This document shows positions 22,993-31,026 of a DNA stretch of 64,000 nucleotides, in pieces. Numbering within the stretch: position 1 is the stretch's first letter; every line of letters begins with the position of its first letter. The notes beneath the pieces are model-generated. The model worked only from the letters and a program-made list of their open reading frames with translations, was not told the DNA's origin and made no database searches. The stretch is taken from positions 186,001 to 250,000 of the forward strand of contig NZ_JBDOQP010000007.1 in NCBI RefSeq assembly GCF_039839275.1, written 5' to 3'. Source of the DNA: Aerobium sp039839275 (GTDB lineage Bacteria; Pseudomonadota; Alphaproteobacteria; Rhizobiales; Rhizobiaceae). Made by a program: the position numbers and the translations under genes.

Positions 22993-23018
22993 GGAACATG
23001 ATCAGGCCGAGGCGCGTT
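22993..23018 (+). promoter_or_regulatory. EcfG promoter of the 58-residue membrane protein gene
   Basis: GGAAC, 17 bases, CGTT. The implied start near 23025 lies after the ATG at 23020 and before the one at 23054, which decides the reading frame of the downstream small gene. Confidence 0.75.
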
Positions 23019-23053
23019 CATGAGCATCGCCGAGGCAACCGGGAGGAACGATC

Positions 23054-23230
23054 ATGATGTCGCAGATGAATTTGGTGCACAATGCGGCGCGTCTGGCGAT
23101 GGATCATCGCGCTGCCTCGCCGATGCGGGGAGGGCCTCAGCTTCGTGCGGGACGGGGGGGCTTGTCCAAAGCCCTTGTCGGCATTGCGGCGGTTCTGGCC
23201 CTTGCAATAGCAGCAGCGCTGATTTTCTGA
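23054..23230 (+). CDS. 58-residue tail-anchored small protein, probable stress regulon member
   Basis: A short protein with a basic, Met/Arg-rich N-terminal half and one C-terminal hydrophobic helix (ALVGIAAVLALAIAAALIF) that ends the protein, so it looks tail-anchored. GGGAGG is about six bases before the first of two ATGs. An EcfG promoter is upstream. A competing frame opened by ATG at 23020 would begin before the predicted transcription start and is Cys/Ser-rich without structure. Family not recognised. Confidence 0.6.
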   Translation: MMSQMNLVHNAARLAMDHRAASPMRGGPQLRAGRGGLSKALVGIAAVLALAIAAALIF

Positions 23231-23234
23231 TCCG

Positions 23235-23384
23235 TCAGTTCTGAGGGTTGAGGCGCTCAGGTGGAATGCGAACGGTCATCTCGCCCCTGTTGGGCTCGAC
23301 GAAGATCACGAGCGCGTACATCGCCCCGTAGGCCAGACCGGCCAGTAGTGCCAGCGTGAATACTAGCCTGAATAATGTTGGCAT
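23235..23384 (-). CDS. 49-residue single-span membrane protein divergent from aroK
   Basis: MPTLFRLVFTLALLAGLAYG is a single hydrophobic helix followed by a short polar tail (EPNRGEMTVRIPPERLNPQN). As I recall, a nearly identical small protein precedes xerD and is divergent from aroK in many Hyphomicrobiales, which supports the frame despite a weak ribosome-binding site. Here no xerD follows; the stress island does. Function unknown. Confidence 0.72.
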   Translation of the reverse strand: MPTLFRLVFTLALLAGLAYGAMYALVIFVEPNRGEMTVRIPPERLNPQN

Positions 23385-23632
23385 TAAGCCGCCCGCAATC
23401 CTGCATGATCTTCGAACCGTGCCGTTATGGGACGGCAGCGGCAGCTTTTCAAGGATGCAACCTCGCCAGCCTCCCGGCTTGACGCGCATGATCTTTTCAT
23501 GTCGTTACCGCGCAAAGAGGCGGAGAGGGTGGTGTATCCAGAAGCGAGAGAGTTTTCGGCACTAGCCCACGGTTTGCAGCGTTTCGCCGCAGCCGGCTTG
23601 GGCAATGCGTGCTGGCGCGGCGGTGCAGCGGC

Positions 23633-24235
23633 ATGAGCGATCAGGGCGCGCCTTGGACCAGGACCGGAATTCGGGAAAGGCTCGGAGAGCGGGTGATCGT
23701 TTTCGTCGGGCTTATGGGTGCTGGCAAGACTGCGATCGGGCGCAAGGTTGCACAGGTTCTCGACCTTCCTTTCGTGGATAGCGACCACGAAATCGAAACC
23801 GTGTCGCGCATGAGCGTGCCTGAATTGTTCGAGCGCTATGGTGAGCCGGAATTCCGCGCGCTGGAACAGCGCGTGATCGAGCGACTGCTGCGGGAGGGAC
23901 CGCGCGTGCTTTCTACAGGCGGCGGCGCCTTCATGAATGCGCAGACGCGGGACATGATTGCCGAATCCGGCCTGTCGGTCTGGCTCAAGGCGGATCTCGA
24001 CCTGCTTATGGAACGCGTCGCTAAACGCGAGAACCGGCCGCTGCTGAAAAACCCTGACCCGCGTGGGGTGATGCGAAAGCTCATGGACGAGAGATACCCT
24101 GTCTATGCTCTCGCCGACGTGACCGTCGAGACCCGGGACGCCAGACGTGAGATCATCGCCGATGAAACCGTCCAGGCAATCGACGGCCACCTGGATCGTC
24201 TGACCGGCGTAGTGGGAAACGAGGCTTCGTCATGA
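23633..24235 (+). CDS. aroK: shikimate kinase
   Basis: A 200-residue cytoplasmic kinase that phosphorylates shikimate at the 3-hydroxyl in the chorismate pathway. Walker A GLMGAGKT is at residues 26-33, the shikimate-binding Asp is in FVDSDHEIE, the Arg in EPEFRALE, and the GGG motif in STGGGAF. A lid Arg lies in RENRPLL. An N-terminal extension of about 20 residues precedes the fold. The stop overlaps the aroB start as ATGA, so the pair is translationally coupled. Confidence 0.96.
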   Translation: MSDQGAPWTRTGIRERLGERVIVFVGLMGAGKTAIGRKVAQVLDLPFVDSDHEIETVSRMSVPELFERYGEPEFRALEQRVIERLLREGPRVLSTGGGAFMNAQTRDMIAESGLSVWLKADLDLLMERVAKRENRPLLKNPDPRGVMRKLMDERYPVYALADVTVETRDARREIIADETVQAIDGHLDRLTGVVGNEASS

Positions 24236-25359
24236 CGGAAAAGAACCAGACGCCGCGCATCGTTCGTGTGGATCTCGCGCAGCGCGGATACGACATTCTG
24301 ATCGGGTCGGGCCTCGTGGGGCGGGCTGGCTCGGAGATCGCCGGGCGCCTGCCGGGTGTACGCGCTGCGGTCGTCACCGACGCAAATCTGGCGGCCCAGC
24401 ACGCACCCGCGCTTCTCGCGAGCCTTGATGCCGCCGGAATCGATGCAACGCAGATCGTGGTGGCACCGGGCGAGCGCAGCAAGGGATTCGATACGCTGCA
24501 GCAGGTGGTCGACGGTGTCCTGGCCGCACGCCTCGAACGCGGCGATGCCGTCATTGCGCTCGGTGGCGGCGTCGTTGGCGATCTTGCGGGTTTCGTCGCG
24601 GGCATCGTGCGGCGTGGCATGAAATTCATCCAGATGCCGACGTCGCTGCTGGCTCAGGTGGATTCGTCCGTCGGCGGGAAGACCGGCATCAACACCGCGC
24701 ACGGCAAGAACCTGGTTGGCGTTTTCCAGCAGCCGTCGGTGGTGCTCGCCGACGTTGACGTTCTCGATACGCTGCCGCAGCGCGAATTCCGTGCCGGCTA
24801 TGCCGAAGTGGTGAAATACGGGTTGATCGACCGGCCGGATTTCTTCCAATGGCTGGAGGCGAATTGGCGGGACGTCTTTTCCGGCGGGTTCGCGCGCACC
24901 CATGCGATTGCCGAATCCTGCCAGGCGAAGGCTGACATGGTCGTGCGCGACGAGTTCGAGGCCGGCGACAGGGCGCTGCTCAATCTCGGGCATACGTTCG
25001 GCCACGCACTGGAAGCGGCAACGGAATATGACAGTGCTCGGCTGGTGCACGGCGAAGGCGTGGCGATCGGCATGGCGCTGGCCCACCGGTTTTCCAGCCG
25101 GCAGAACCTTGCCAGTCCCGACGACGCGGTGCGCGTCGAGGCGCACCTGCGCGAAGTCGGCCTGCCGACATCGATGCGCCAGATCCCTGGCGAAATCCCT
25201 GGCGCCGAGCGCCTGCTCGACTATATCGCGCAGGACAAGAAGGTCTCGCGCGGCGCGCTGACTTTCATTCTGACGCACGGCATCGGGCGGGCCTTCGTCG
25301 CTCGCGACGTGCCGTCTTCCGAGGTTCTTGCCTTCTTGAAGGAGACACTGGGCGAATGA
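24232..25359 (+). CDS. aroB: 3-dehydroquinate synthase
   Basis: A 375-residue NAD- and zinc-dependent enzyme that cyclises DAHP to 3-dehydroquinate. Visible are the GGGVVGDLAGFVAGIVRRG nucleotide loop, the PTSLLAQVDSSVGGKTGIN active-site strand, KNLVGVFQQP, and the metal ligands in EAGDRALLNLGHTFGHALE and LVHGEGVAIGM. The length is standard. It overlaps aroK upstream and the CorC-type gene downstream by four bases each, forming a three-gene operon. Confidence 0.97.
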   Translation: MTEKNQTPRIVRVDLAQRGYDILIGSGLVGRAGSEIAGRLPGVRAAVVTDANLAAQHAPALLASLDAAGIDATQIVVAPGERSKGFDTLQQVVDGVLAARLERGDAVIALGGGVVGDLAGFVAGIVRRGMKFIQMPTSLLAQVDSSVGGKTGINTAHGKNLVGVFQQPSVVLADVDVLDTLPQREFRAGYAEVVKYGLIDRPDFFQWLEANWRDVFSGGFARTHAIAESCQAKADMVVRDEFEAGDRALLNLGHTFGHALEAATEYDSARLVHGEGVAIGMALAHRFSSRQNLASPDDAVRVEAHLREVGLPTSMRQIPGEIPGAERLLDYIAQDKKVSRGALTFILTHGIGRAFVARDVPSSEVLAFLKETLGE

Positions 25360-26627
25360 CGACGGAGATGTGGCTGACGCTCGGCGCGATCATCGTGCTG
25401 CTGGGGTTCTCATTCCTTTTTTCGGGATCAGAGACCGGGATGACGGCCGCGTCGCGGGCGCGGCTCCATTCGCTGGCGGCGGGAGGCAGCGTGCGTGCGC
25501 GGCTCGTCGAGAACCTGATCGAACGCAAGGACCGGCTGATCGGCGCGCTGCTGATCGGCAACAATCTCGTCAACATTCTCGCATCTGCTCTCGCCACGAG
25601 CTTGCTGCTCGACATCTTCGGCCAAAGCGGCGTGGTGTATGCGACCATCGCGATGACCATCGTCATCGTCATCTTTTCCGAAATCCTGCCCAAGTCGTGG
25701 GCGTTGGCCCGGCCGGAGCCATTCGCGCTGTTCGTCGCGCCATTCGTGCGCGTGGTGGTGTTTCTCTTCGGCGCCTTGTCGGGTGTCGCCAACTGGATCG
25801 TGCGGCTGTTCCTGTCACTGTTCGGGCTCAAGCTCGACAGCGACGCCTCCATGCTGTCCGCGCATGAGGAACTGCGCGGAACTGTCGCCGTGCTTCATCG
25901 CGAGGGCGGCGTGATCAAGCAGGACCGCGACCGCATGGGCGGCGTCCTCGACCTGCACGAACTGGAAGTTTCCGACGTGATGGTGCACCGGACCAACATG
26001 CGGATGGTCAATGCCGACGAGCCGCCGGACGCGATCGCGCGCGCGGTGCTCGCGAGCCCCCACACACGCCTGCCATTGTGGCGGGGCACGACTGAAAACA
26101 TCGTCGGGCTGCTGCACTCGAAGGATCTGCTGCGCGCGCTGGATGAGGTCGGCTTCGATTTCACCAAGATCGACATCATGAAGGTCGCGTCCAAGCCCTG
26201 GTTCGTACCGGATACAACGACGCTGCAGGACCAGCTCAACGCATTCCTGCGCCGCAAGGCCCATTTCGCGATGGTGGTCGACGAATATGGCGAGGTTGAA
26301 GGCCTCGTGACGCTCGAGGACATCATCGAGGAAATCGTCGGTGAGATCGCCGACGAGCACGACGTCGACGTTCAGGGTGTCAAGCAGGAGGCCGACGGCT
26401 CCGTCGTCGTCGACGGTACGGTGCCGATCCGCGACCTCAATCGCGCGCTTGACTGGAACCTGCCGGACGAGGAGGCGACGACCATCGCCGGCCTCGTCAT
26501 TCACGAGACCCAGTCGATACCGGAGGCGCGCCAGTCGTTCAGCTTCCACGGCAAGCGGTTCACGGTGATGCGGCGCGACAAGAACCGGATCACGAAAATC
26601 CGGATCAGGCCGGCGGAAGACGTGTAG
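25356..26627 (+). CDS. HlyC/CorC (CNNM) family transporter with CBS domains
   Basis: A 423-residue membrane protein. An N-terminal DUF21/CNNM module has about four hydrophobic segments (GFSFLFSGSETGMTAASRA opens it). Two CBS repeats follow (VSDVMVHRTNMRMVNADEPP and FVPDTTTLQDQLNAFLRRKA), with VDEYGEVEGLVTLEDIIEEI, then a C-terminal CorC_HlyC domain. Such proteins move Mg2+ or Co2+ or help membrane stability. The start overlaps the aroB stop (ATGA). The gene converges on bolA. Confidence 0.92.
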   Translation: MTTEMWLTLGAIIVLLGFSFLFSGSETGMTAASRARLHSLAAGGSVRARLVENLIERKDRLIGALLIGNNLVNILASALATSLLLDIFGQSGVVYATIAMTIVIVIFSEILPKSWALARPEPFALFVAPFVRVVVFLFGALSGVANWIVRLFLSLFGLKLDSDASMLSAHEELRGTVAVLHREGGVIKQDRDRMGGVLDLHELEVSDVMVHRTNMRMVNADEPPDAIARAVLASPHTRLPLWRGTTENIVGLLHSKDLLRALDEVGFDFTKIDIMKVASKPWFVPDTTTLQDQLNAFLRRKAHFAMVVDEYGEVEGLVTLEDIIEEIVGEIADEHDVDVQGVKQEADGSVVVDGTVPIRDLNRALDWNLPDEEATTIAGLVIHETQSIPEARQSFSFHGKRFTVMRRDKNRITKIRIRPAEDV

Positions 26628-26630
26628 GCG

Positions 26631-26933
26631 TTACCAGCGCGTCGTCTCGCCGGGCGCCGAAGCCTCGATGGCGAGAGCATGGACGCCTGCGGCAAGTTCG
26701 TCGGCCAGCAGCGTGTTGACGGCGCGATGGCGTTCCAGCCTGCTCTTGCCCGAAAATTCCTTCGCCACGATGCGGACACGGAAATGGGTTTCACCACTGC
26801 CGTCGAAGGTCTCGTGATGGCCCGACTCCGCATGATGGTGGCCGGCATGGAGGTGGCTTTCGTTGAGAACGGCAAGGCGCTCGGGCGAAAATGCCGAGGT
26901 AAGCTTGCGTTCTATCGTCGTTTGGATGGACAA
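26631..26933 (-). CDS. bolA: BolA family protein
   Basis: A 100-residue BolA-fold protein: IERKLTSAFSPERLAVLNES at the N-terminus, then HFRVRIVAKEFSGKSRLERHRAVNTLLADEL, the helix-turn-helix-like core with the invariant FxGKSxxxRHRxV pattern. A HAGHHHAESGHHE insertion is His-rich and suits Fe-S cluster binding with a monothiol glutaredoxin. The start is a TTG at 26933 with GGAG six bases upstream; no in-frame ATG fits. It converges on the CorC-type gene 3 bp away. Confidence 0.93.
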   Translation of the reverse strand: MSIQTTIERKLTSAFSPERLAVLNESHLHAGHHHAESGHHETFDGSGETHFRVRIVAKEFSGKSRLERHRAVNTLLADELAAGVHALAIEASAPGETTRW

Positions 26934-27075
26934 GGCTGGCTCCGTTCACCATATCAGGGATGCACCGGTCTGGCGGGCATGATTCATGCCGTTGGGCGAT
27001 GATCCATCAAATGTCAATTCTTGTATCGCACTGCGAAGAGCCCATAATCCGTTGGCTGCTTCGCGCCAGGAACGC

Positions 27076-27693
27076 ATGAAACCCTATTCGAAATATTTCG
27101 ATAAGATCAAAGTCCGCCCCGATCGTCAGGCCGAGGCGAACGTGCACGCGCCGGTGTGCCAGTGGGATGGCTGCAACGAAGCGGGCACCCATCGCGCTCC
27201 TGTTGGGCGTATGCGCGAAGGGGAGTATTTTCGGTTCTGCTTCGATCACGTCCGCGAATACAACAAGGGTTTCAACTATTTCTCGGGGGTCGCCGACAGC
27301 GACATCGCGCGCTTTCAGAAAGAGGCGCTGACCGGTCACCGCCCGACCTGGAAGATGGGCGCCAACGGGCATTCGACCTCCTCACCCAACATGGCGCAGA
27401 AGCGTTCGGGCAATGCCGGCTACTACAACCGCATGCGCGATCCGTTCAACGTCTTCAACGATGCCCGCGACGCCCCAAAGCCGAGGGAGCGCAAGCTGAA
27501 GATGCTTGAGGCCAAGGCACTGGAAACGCTTGGTCTTGGTGCAAAGGCGACTGGCGCAGACATAAAGGCGCGCTATAAGGAACTCGTGAAGCGTCACCAT
27601 CCGGATGCGAATGGCGGCGACAGAGGTTCGGAAGACCGTTTCCGCGATGTGCTGCAAGCCTACCGTGTGCTCAAACAGGCAGGTTTGTGTTAA
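27076..27693 (+). CDS. J-domain (DnaJ-like) protein
   Basis: A 205-residue protein whose C-terminal 60 residues are a J domain (ALETLGLGAKATGADIKARY, KELVKRHHPDANGGD) with the HPD tripeptide that stimulates Hsp70. The N-terminal part holds a Cys/His-bearing QWDGCNEAGTHRAP section and FRFCFDHVREYNKGFNYF, probably a small metal site. As I recall, this gene lies between bolA and cobS in many Hyphomicrobiales. The ATG at 27076 has AGGAA upstream. Confidence 0.9.
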   Translation: MKPYSKYFDKIKVRPDRQAEANVHAPVCQWDGCNEAGTHRAPVGRMREGEYFRFCFDHVREYNKGFNYFSGVADSDIARFQKEALTGHRPTWKMGANGHSTSSPNMAQKRSGNAGYYNRMRDPFNVFNDARDAPKPRERKLKMLEAKALETLGLGAKATGADIKARYKELVKRHHPDANGGDRGSEDRFRDVLQAYRVLKQAGLC

Positions 27694-27771
27694 GCGCGTC
27701 GTCTGCTAAATACGGCCCCCGAATATGACAGCAACACCGGCGGGAGCTCTGCTTCCGCACGTGGAGGCATG

Positions 27772-28758
27772 ATGAACAAGGTCGACCGCGACATCGCCAA
27801 CCTTCCCGACACGACCGTTCCGGTGAAGGATACTTTCGGTTTCGAATCCTCGATGGTCGTGCCGGCCTATTCGGCAGCTACCGAACATGTGCCGGATATC
27901 GATCCCGATTATCTTTTCGACAGGCAGACGACGCTCGCGATCCTGTCCGGCTTTGCCTACAATCGACGGGTGATGGTGTCGGGCTACCACGGCACCGGCA
28001 AGTCCACGCATATCGAGCAGGTTGCCGCACGGCTTAACTGGCCCTGTGTGCGCATCAATCTCGACAGCCATGTCAGCCGCATCGACCTCGTCGGCAAGGA
28101 TGCGATCGTCGTGCGCGAGGGCATGCAGGTCACCGAGTTCCGCGACGGCATACTGCCCTGGGCCTACCAGCACAACGTCGCGCTGGTATTCGACGAATAC
28201 GATGCCGGGCGCCCCGACGTGATGTTCGTGATCCAGCGCGTGCTCGAAGCATCGGGTCGCCTGACGCTGCTCGACCAGAGCCGTGTCATCCGTCCGCACC
28301 CGGCTTTCCGCCTGTTTGCCACGGCCAATACCGTGGGGCTTGGCGACACGACGGGTCTCTACCATGGTACCCAGCAGATCAACCAGGCCCAGATGGACCG
28401 CTGGTCGATCGTCACGACGCTCAACTACCTGCCGCACGACAATGAAGTCGAGATCGTGCTGGCCAAGGCGAAGCACTTCCGCAACGAGAAGGGCGCCGCA
28501 ATCGTCAACAAGATGGTGCGGGTGGCCGACATGACCCGCTCGGCGTTCATCAACGGCGATCTTTCGACCGTCATGAGCCCGCGTACCGTGATTACCTGGG
28601 CCGAGAATGCCGAGATCTTCAACGATGTCGGCTTCGCTTTCCGTCTGACCTTCCTCAACAAGTGCGACGAACTCGAGCGCGCGGTGGTCGCGGAGTTCTA
28701 TCAGCGCGCGTTCGGCGAGGAACTGCCGGAGTCGGCGGCGAATGTGGTGCTGGGCTAG
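27772..28758 (+). CDS. cobS: cobaltochelatase subunit CobS
   Basis: A 328-residue AAA+ ATPase that with CobT drives CobN in inserting cobalt into hydrogenobyrinic acid a,c-diamide, the aerobic B12 route. Walker A GYHGTGKST is at residues 71-79, Walker B VALVFDEYD near 137-144, and sensor residues lie in FRLFATANTVG. The second of two adjacent ATGs is used, four bases after GGAGG. It is followed by a GFA-type gene and then cobT in one direction. Confidence 0.95.
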   Translation: MNKVDRDIANLPDTTVPVKDTFGFESSMVVPAYSAATEHVPDIDPDYLFDRQTTLAILSGFAYNRRVMVSGYHGTGKSTHIEQVAARLNWPCVRINLDSHVSRIDLVGKDAIVVREGMQVTEFRDGILPWAYQHNVALVFDEYDAGRPDVMFVIQRVLEASGRLTLLDQSRVIRPHPAFRLFATANTVGLGDTTGLYHGTQQINQAQMDRWSIVTTLNYLPHDNEVEIVLAKAKHFRNEKGAAIVNKMVRVADMTRSAFINGDLSTVMSPRTVITWAENAEIFNDVGFAFRLTFLNKCDELERAVVAEFYQRAFGEELPESAANVVLG

Positions 28759-28767
28759 GAGACATCG

Positions 28768-29112
28768 ATGCATAGCGGAAGCTGCCATTGCGGCGAGGTT
28801 CGGTTCCAGGTCGAGGTCGACTTGGCCAATCCGATCACCTGCAACTGCTCCTATTGCCAGCGGCGGGGAAGTATTCTCGCCTTTACCCCGGCGCAGAATT
28901 TCGAACTGGAAGCGGGCGACGGTTCGCTCAGCGAATACCGGTTCAACACCAACAAGATCCAGCACCTGTTCTGCTCGACCTGCGGCATGGAGTCATTTGC
29001 CCGCGGTGCAATGCCTGACGGAACGGAAATGGTGGCCGTCAACGTGCGCTGTCTCGAGGATGTGAATATCGCGGCCCTGACACCGACCCAACATGACGGT
29101 CGCTCGAGCTGA
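28768..29112 (+). CDS. GFA-family (glutathione-dependent formaldehyde-activating enzyme-like) protein
   Basis: A 114-residue zinc-binding protein with the family pattern SCHCGEVRFQV at the N-terminus, CNCSYCQRRG, and FCSTCGMESFARG, giving two Cys-based zinc sites. AGGAGA precedes the ATG. It lies between cobS and cobT, 9 bp after cobS and 27 bp before cobT, so it is co-transcribed. GFA proteins are often over-annotated, and formaldehyde-glutathione activity is doubtful without its usual partners nearby. Confidence 0.88.
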   Translation: MHSGSCHCGEVRFQVEVDLANPITCNCSYCQRRGSILAFTPAQNFELEAGDGSLSEYRFNTNKIQHLFCSTCGMESFARGAMPDGTEMVAVNVRCLEDVNIAALTPTQHDGRSS

Positions 29113-29139
29113 GCATTACGTGAAAGAGTTCCAAGGTTC

Positions 29140-31026
29140 ATGGCAGGTCCCGGAGACAACACCCGCAACAAGTCGCTGAAGGGCGTTGACGCCGACGCCT
29201 TCAAGCGGGCGGTGTCGGTGTGCGTGCGCGCGCTGGCAGGCGACAACGAGCTGGAAGTCGCCTTCTCCAAGGACAAGCCGTCGCTCGCCGGCGGCCGTGC
29301 GCGCCTGCCCGACCTGCCGAAGAAGGCGAGTGCCGAAGATGTCGCCGTAACGCGCGGCATCGGCGATTCGATGGCGTTGCGCCGCGCCTGCCACGATCCG
29401 CGCATCCACATGAAGCTGGCGCCGGAAGGCAAGCAGGCCCGGGCGATATTCGACGCCGTCGAGCAGGCGCGAGTCGAGGCGATCGGCAGCCGCGCCATGC
29501 AGGGCGTCGCCGACAATATCGGCTCGATGCTGGAAGACAAATACGCCAAGGCCAACCTGGCGGACGTGGCCGACCAGGCGGACGCGCCGCTGGAGGAAGC
29601 CGTTGCACTGATGGTGCGCGAGAAACTGACTGGTCGTGCGGCGCCGAAAAGCGGTGCGCGCACAGTCGAGCTCTGGCGCAAATGGGTCGAAGACAAGGCC
29701 GGCGGCGACATTGGCGGGCTGCTCGACCGGCTTGACGACCAGCAGGCGTTCGCCCGCGTGGTGCGCGAGATGCTCGCTTCGATGGAGATGGCCGAAGAAC
29801 TCGGCGAGGACGAACAGAGCGAAGAGTCTCAGGACGAAGACAACGAACCGCAAGGCGAGGAACAGAGCGAAGAGGGCGGAGACGACGACTCGGGCTCCGA
29901 CCAGTCGCAGGCCGAAGAGACCGACACGTCAAGCGAGGACCAGGAAACCGGCGAGACCGAGACATCCGATGCCAGTGCCGACGAACTGGCGGACGACGAC
30001 GACCTCGACGCCGAGACACCCGGCGAGGCAAAGCGTCAGGACAACCCCTTCGCCAACCTGCCGAAAGAAATCGACTACAAGGTCTTTACCACGCAGTTCG
30101 ATGAAACAGTCGGCGCGGAGGAACTCTGCGACGAGGAGGAACTCGACCGCCTACGTGCCTTCCTCGACAAGCAGCTTTCCAATCTCCAAGGCGTCGTCGG
30201 ACGGCTCGCCAACCGCCTGCAGCGCCGACTGATGGCGCAGCAGAACCGTTCGTGGGATTTCGACCTGGAGGAAGGCACACTCGATCCGGCGCGGCTGGTA
30301 CGCGTTGTCATCGATCCGATGCAGCCGCTGTCGTTCAAGATGGAGCGCGATACGCAGTTCCGCGACACGGTCGTGACCCTCGTGCTCGACAATTCCGGCT
30401 CGATGCGGGGCCGACCGATCACTGTTGCCGCGACCTGTGCCGACATTCTGGCGCGGACGCTGGAGCGCTGCGGCGTCTCGGTCGAAATCCTCGGCTTCAC
30501 CACCAAGGCCTGGAAGGGCGGCCAGTCTCGCGAGAAGTGGTTGAAGGAGGGCAAGCCTGCCAATCCCGGTCGTCTCAACGATTTGCGGCACATCATCTAC
30601 AAGTCCGCCGACGCGCCGTGGCGGCGTTCGCGCCGCAATCTCGGGCTGATGATGCGCGAGGGGCTGCTGAAGGAGAACATCGACGGCGAAGCGCTGATGT
30701 GGGCCCACCAGCGCCTGATCGCGCGGCCGGAGCAGCGCAAGATCCTGATGATGATCTCGGACGGCGCGCCGGTCGACGATTCAACGCTCTCGGTCAATCC
30801 CGGCAACTACCTCGAGCGTCATTTGCGCGCCGTTATCGATCTGATCGAAACGCGATCGCCCGTGGAGCTACTGGCGATCGGCATCGGCCATGACGTCACG
30901 CGCTATTATCGCCGGGCGGTGACAATCGTGGATGCCGAGGAACTGGCCGGTGCCATGACGGAGCAGCTCGCATCGCTGTTCGGCGAGGAAAGCCAACGCG
31001 ACGTCAAGCGCAAGCGGCGGGCATGA
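29140..31026 (+). CDS. cobT: cobaltochelatase subunit CobT
   Basis: A 628-residue protein. The N-terminal domain (about residues 1-215) is followed by a long acidic, Glu/Asp/Ser-rich linker (about 220-305). A C-terminal von Willebrand A domain has the MIDAS motif DNSGSMRG near residues 417-424 and MISDGAPVDDSTLS. This is the usual architecture of CobT, which forms a ring complex with CobS. The stop overlaps the start of the phytase-like gene (ATGA). Confidence 0.95.
   Translation: MAGPGDNTRNKSLKGVDADAFKRAVSVCVRALAGDNELEVAFSKDKPSLAGGRARLPDLPKKASAEDVAVTRGIGDSMALRRACHDPRIHMKLAPEGKQARAIFDAVEQARVEAIGSRAMQGVADNIGSMLEDKYAKANLADVADQADAPLEEAVALMVREKLTGRAAPKSGARTVELWRKWVEDKAGGDIGGLLDRLDDQQAFARVVREMLASMEMAEELGEDEQSEESQDEDNEPQGEEQSEEGGDDDSGSDQSQAEETDTSSEDQETGETETSDASADELADDDDLDAETPGEAKRQDNPFANLPKEIDYKVFTTQFDETVGAEELCDEEELDRLRAFLDKQLSNLQGVVGRLANRLQRRLMAQQNRSWDFDLEEGTLDPARLVRVVIDPMQPLSFKMERDTQFRDTVVTLVLDNSGSMRGRPITVAATCADILARTLERCGVSVEILGFTTKAWKGGQSREKWLKEGKPANPGRLNDLRHIIYKSADAPWRRSRRNLGLMMREGLLKENIDGEALMWAHQRLIARPEQRKILMMISDGAPVDDSTLSVNPGNYLERHLRAVIDLIETRSPVELLAIGIGHDVTRYYRRAVTIVDAEELAGAMTEQLASLFGEESQRDVKRKRRA

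Noticed and set aside
23020..23244. 74-codon frame starting at ATG 23020
   Set aside because: The start lies before the predicted transcription start, there is no ribosome-binding site, and the product is Cys/Ser/Gly-rich without structure; the frame at 23054 is better.
27706..28965. 419-codon minus-strand frame opposite cobS
   Set aside because: Antisense to a firmly identified gene; composition typical of complementary-strand frames.
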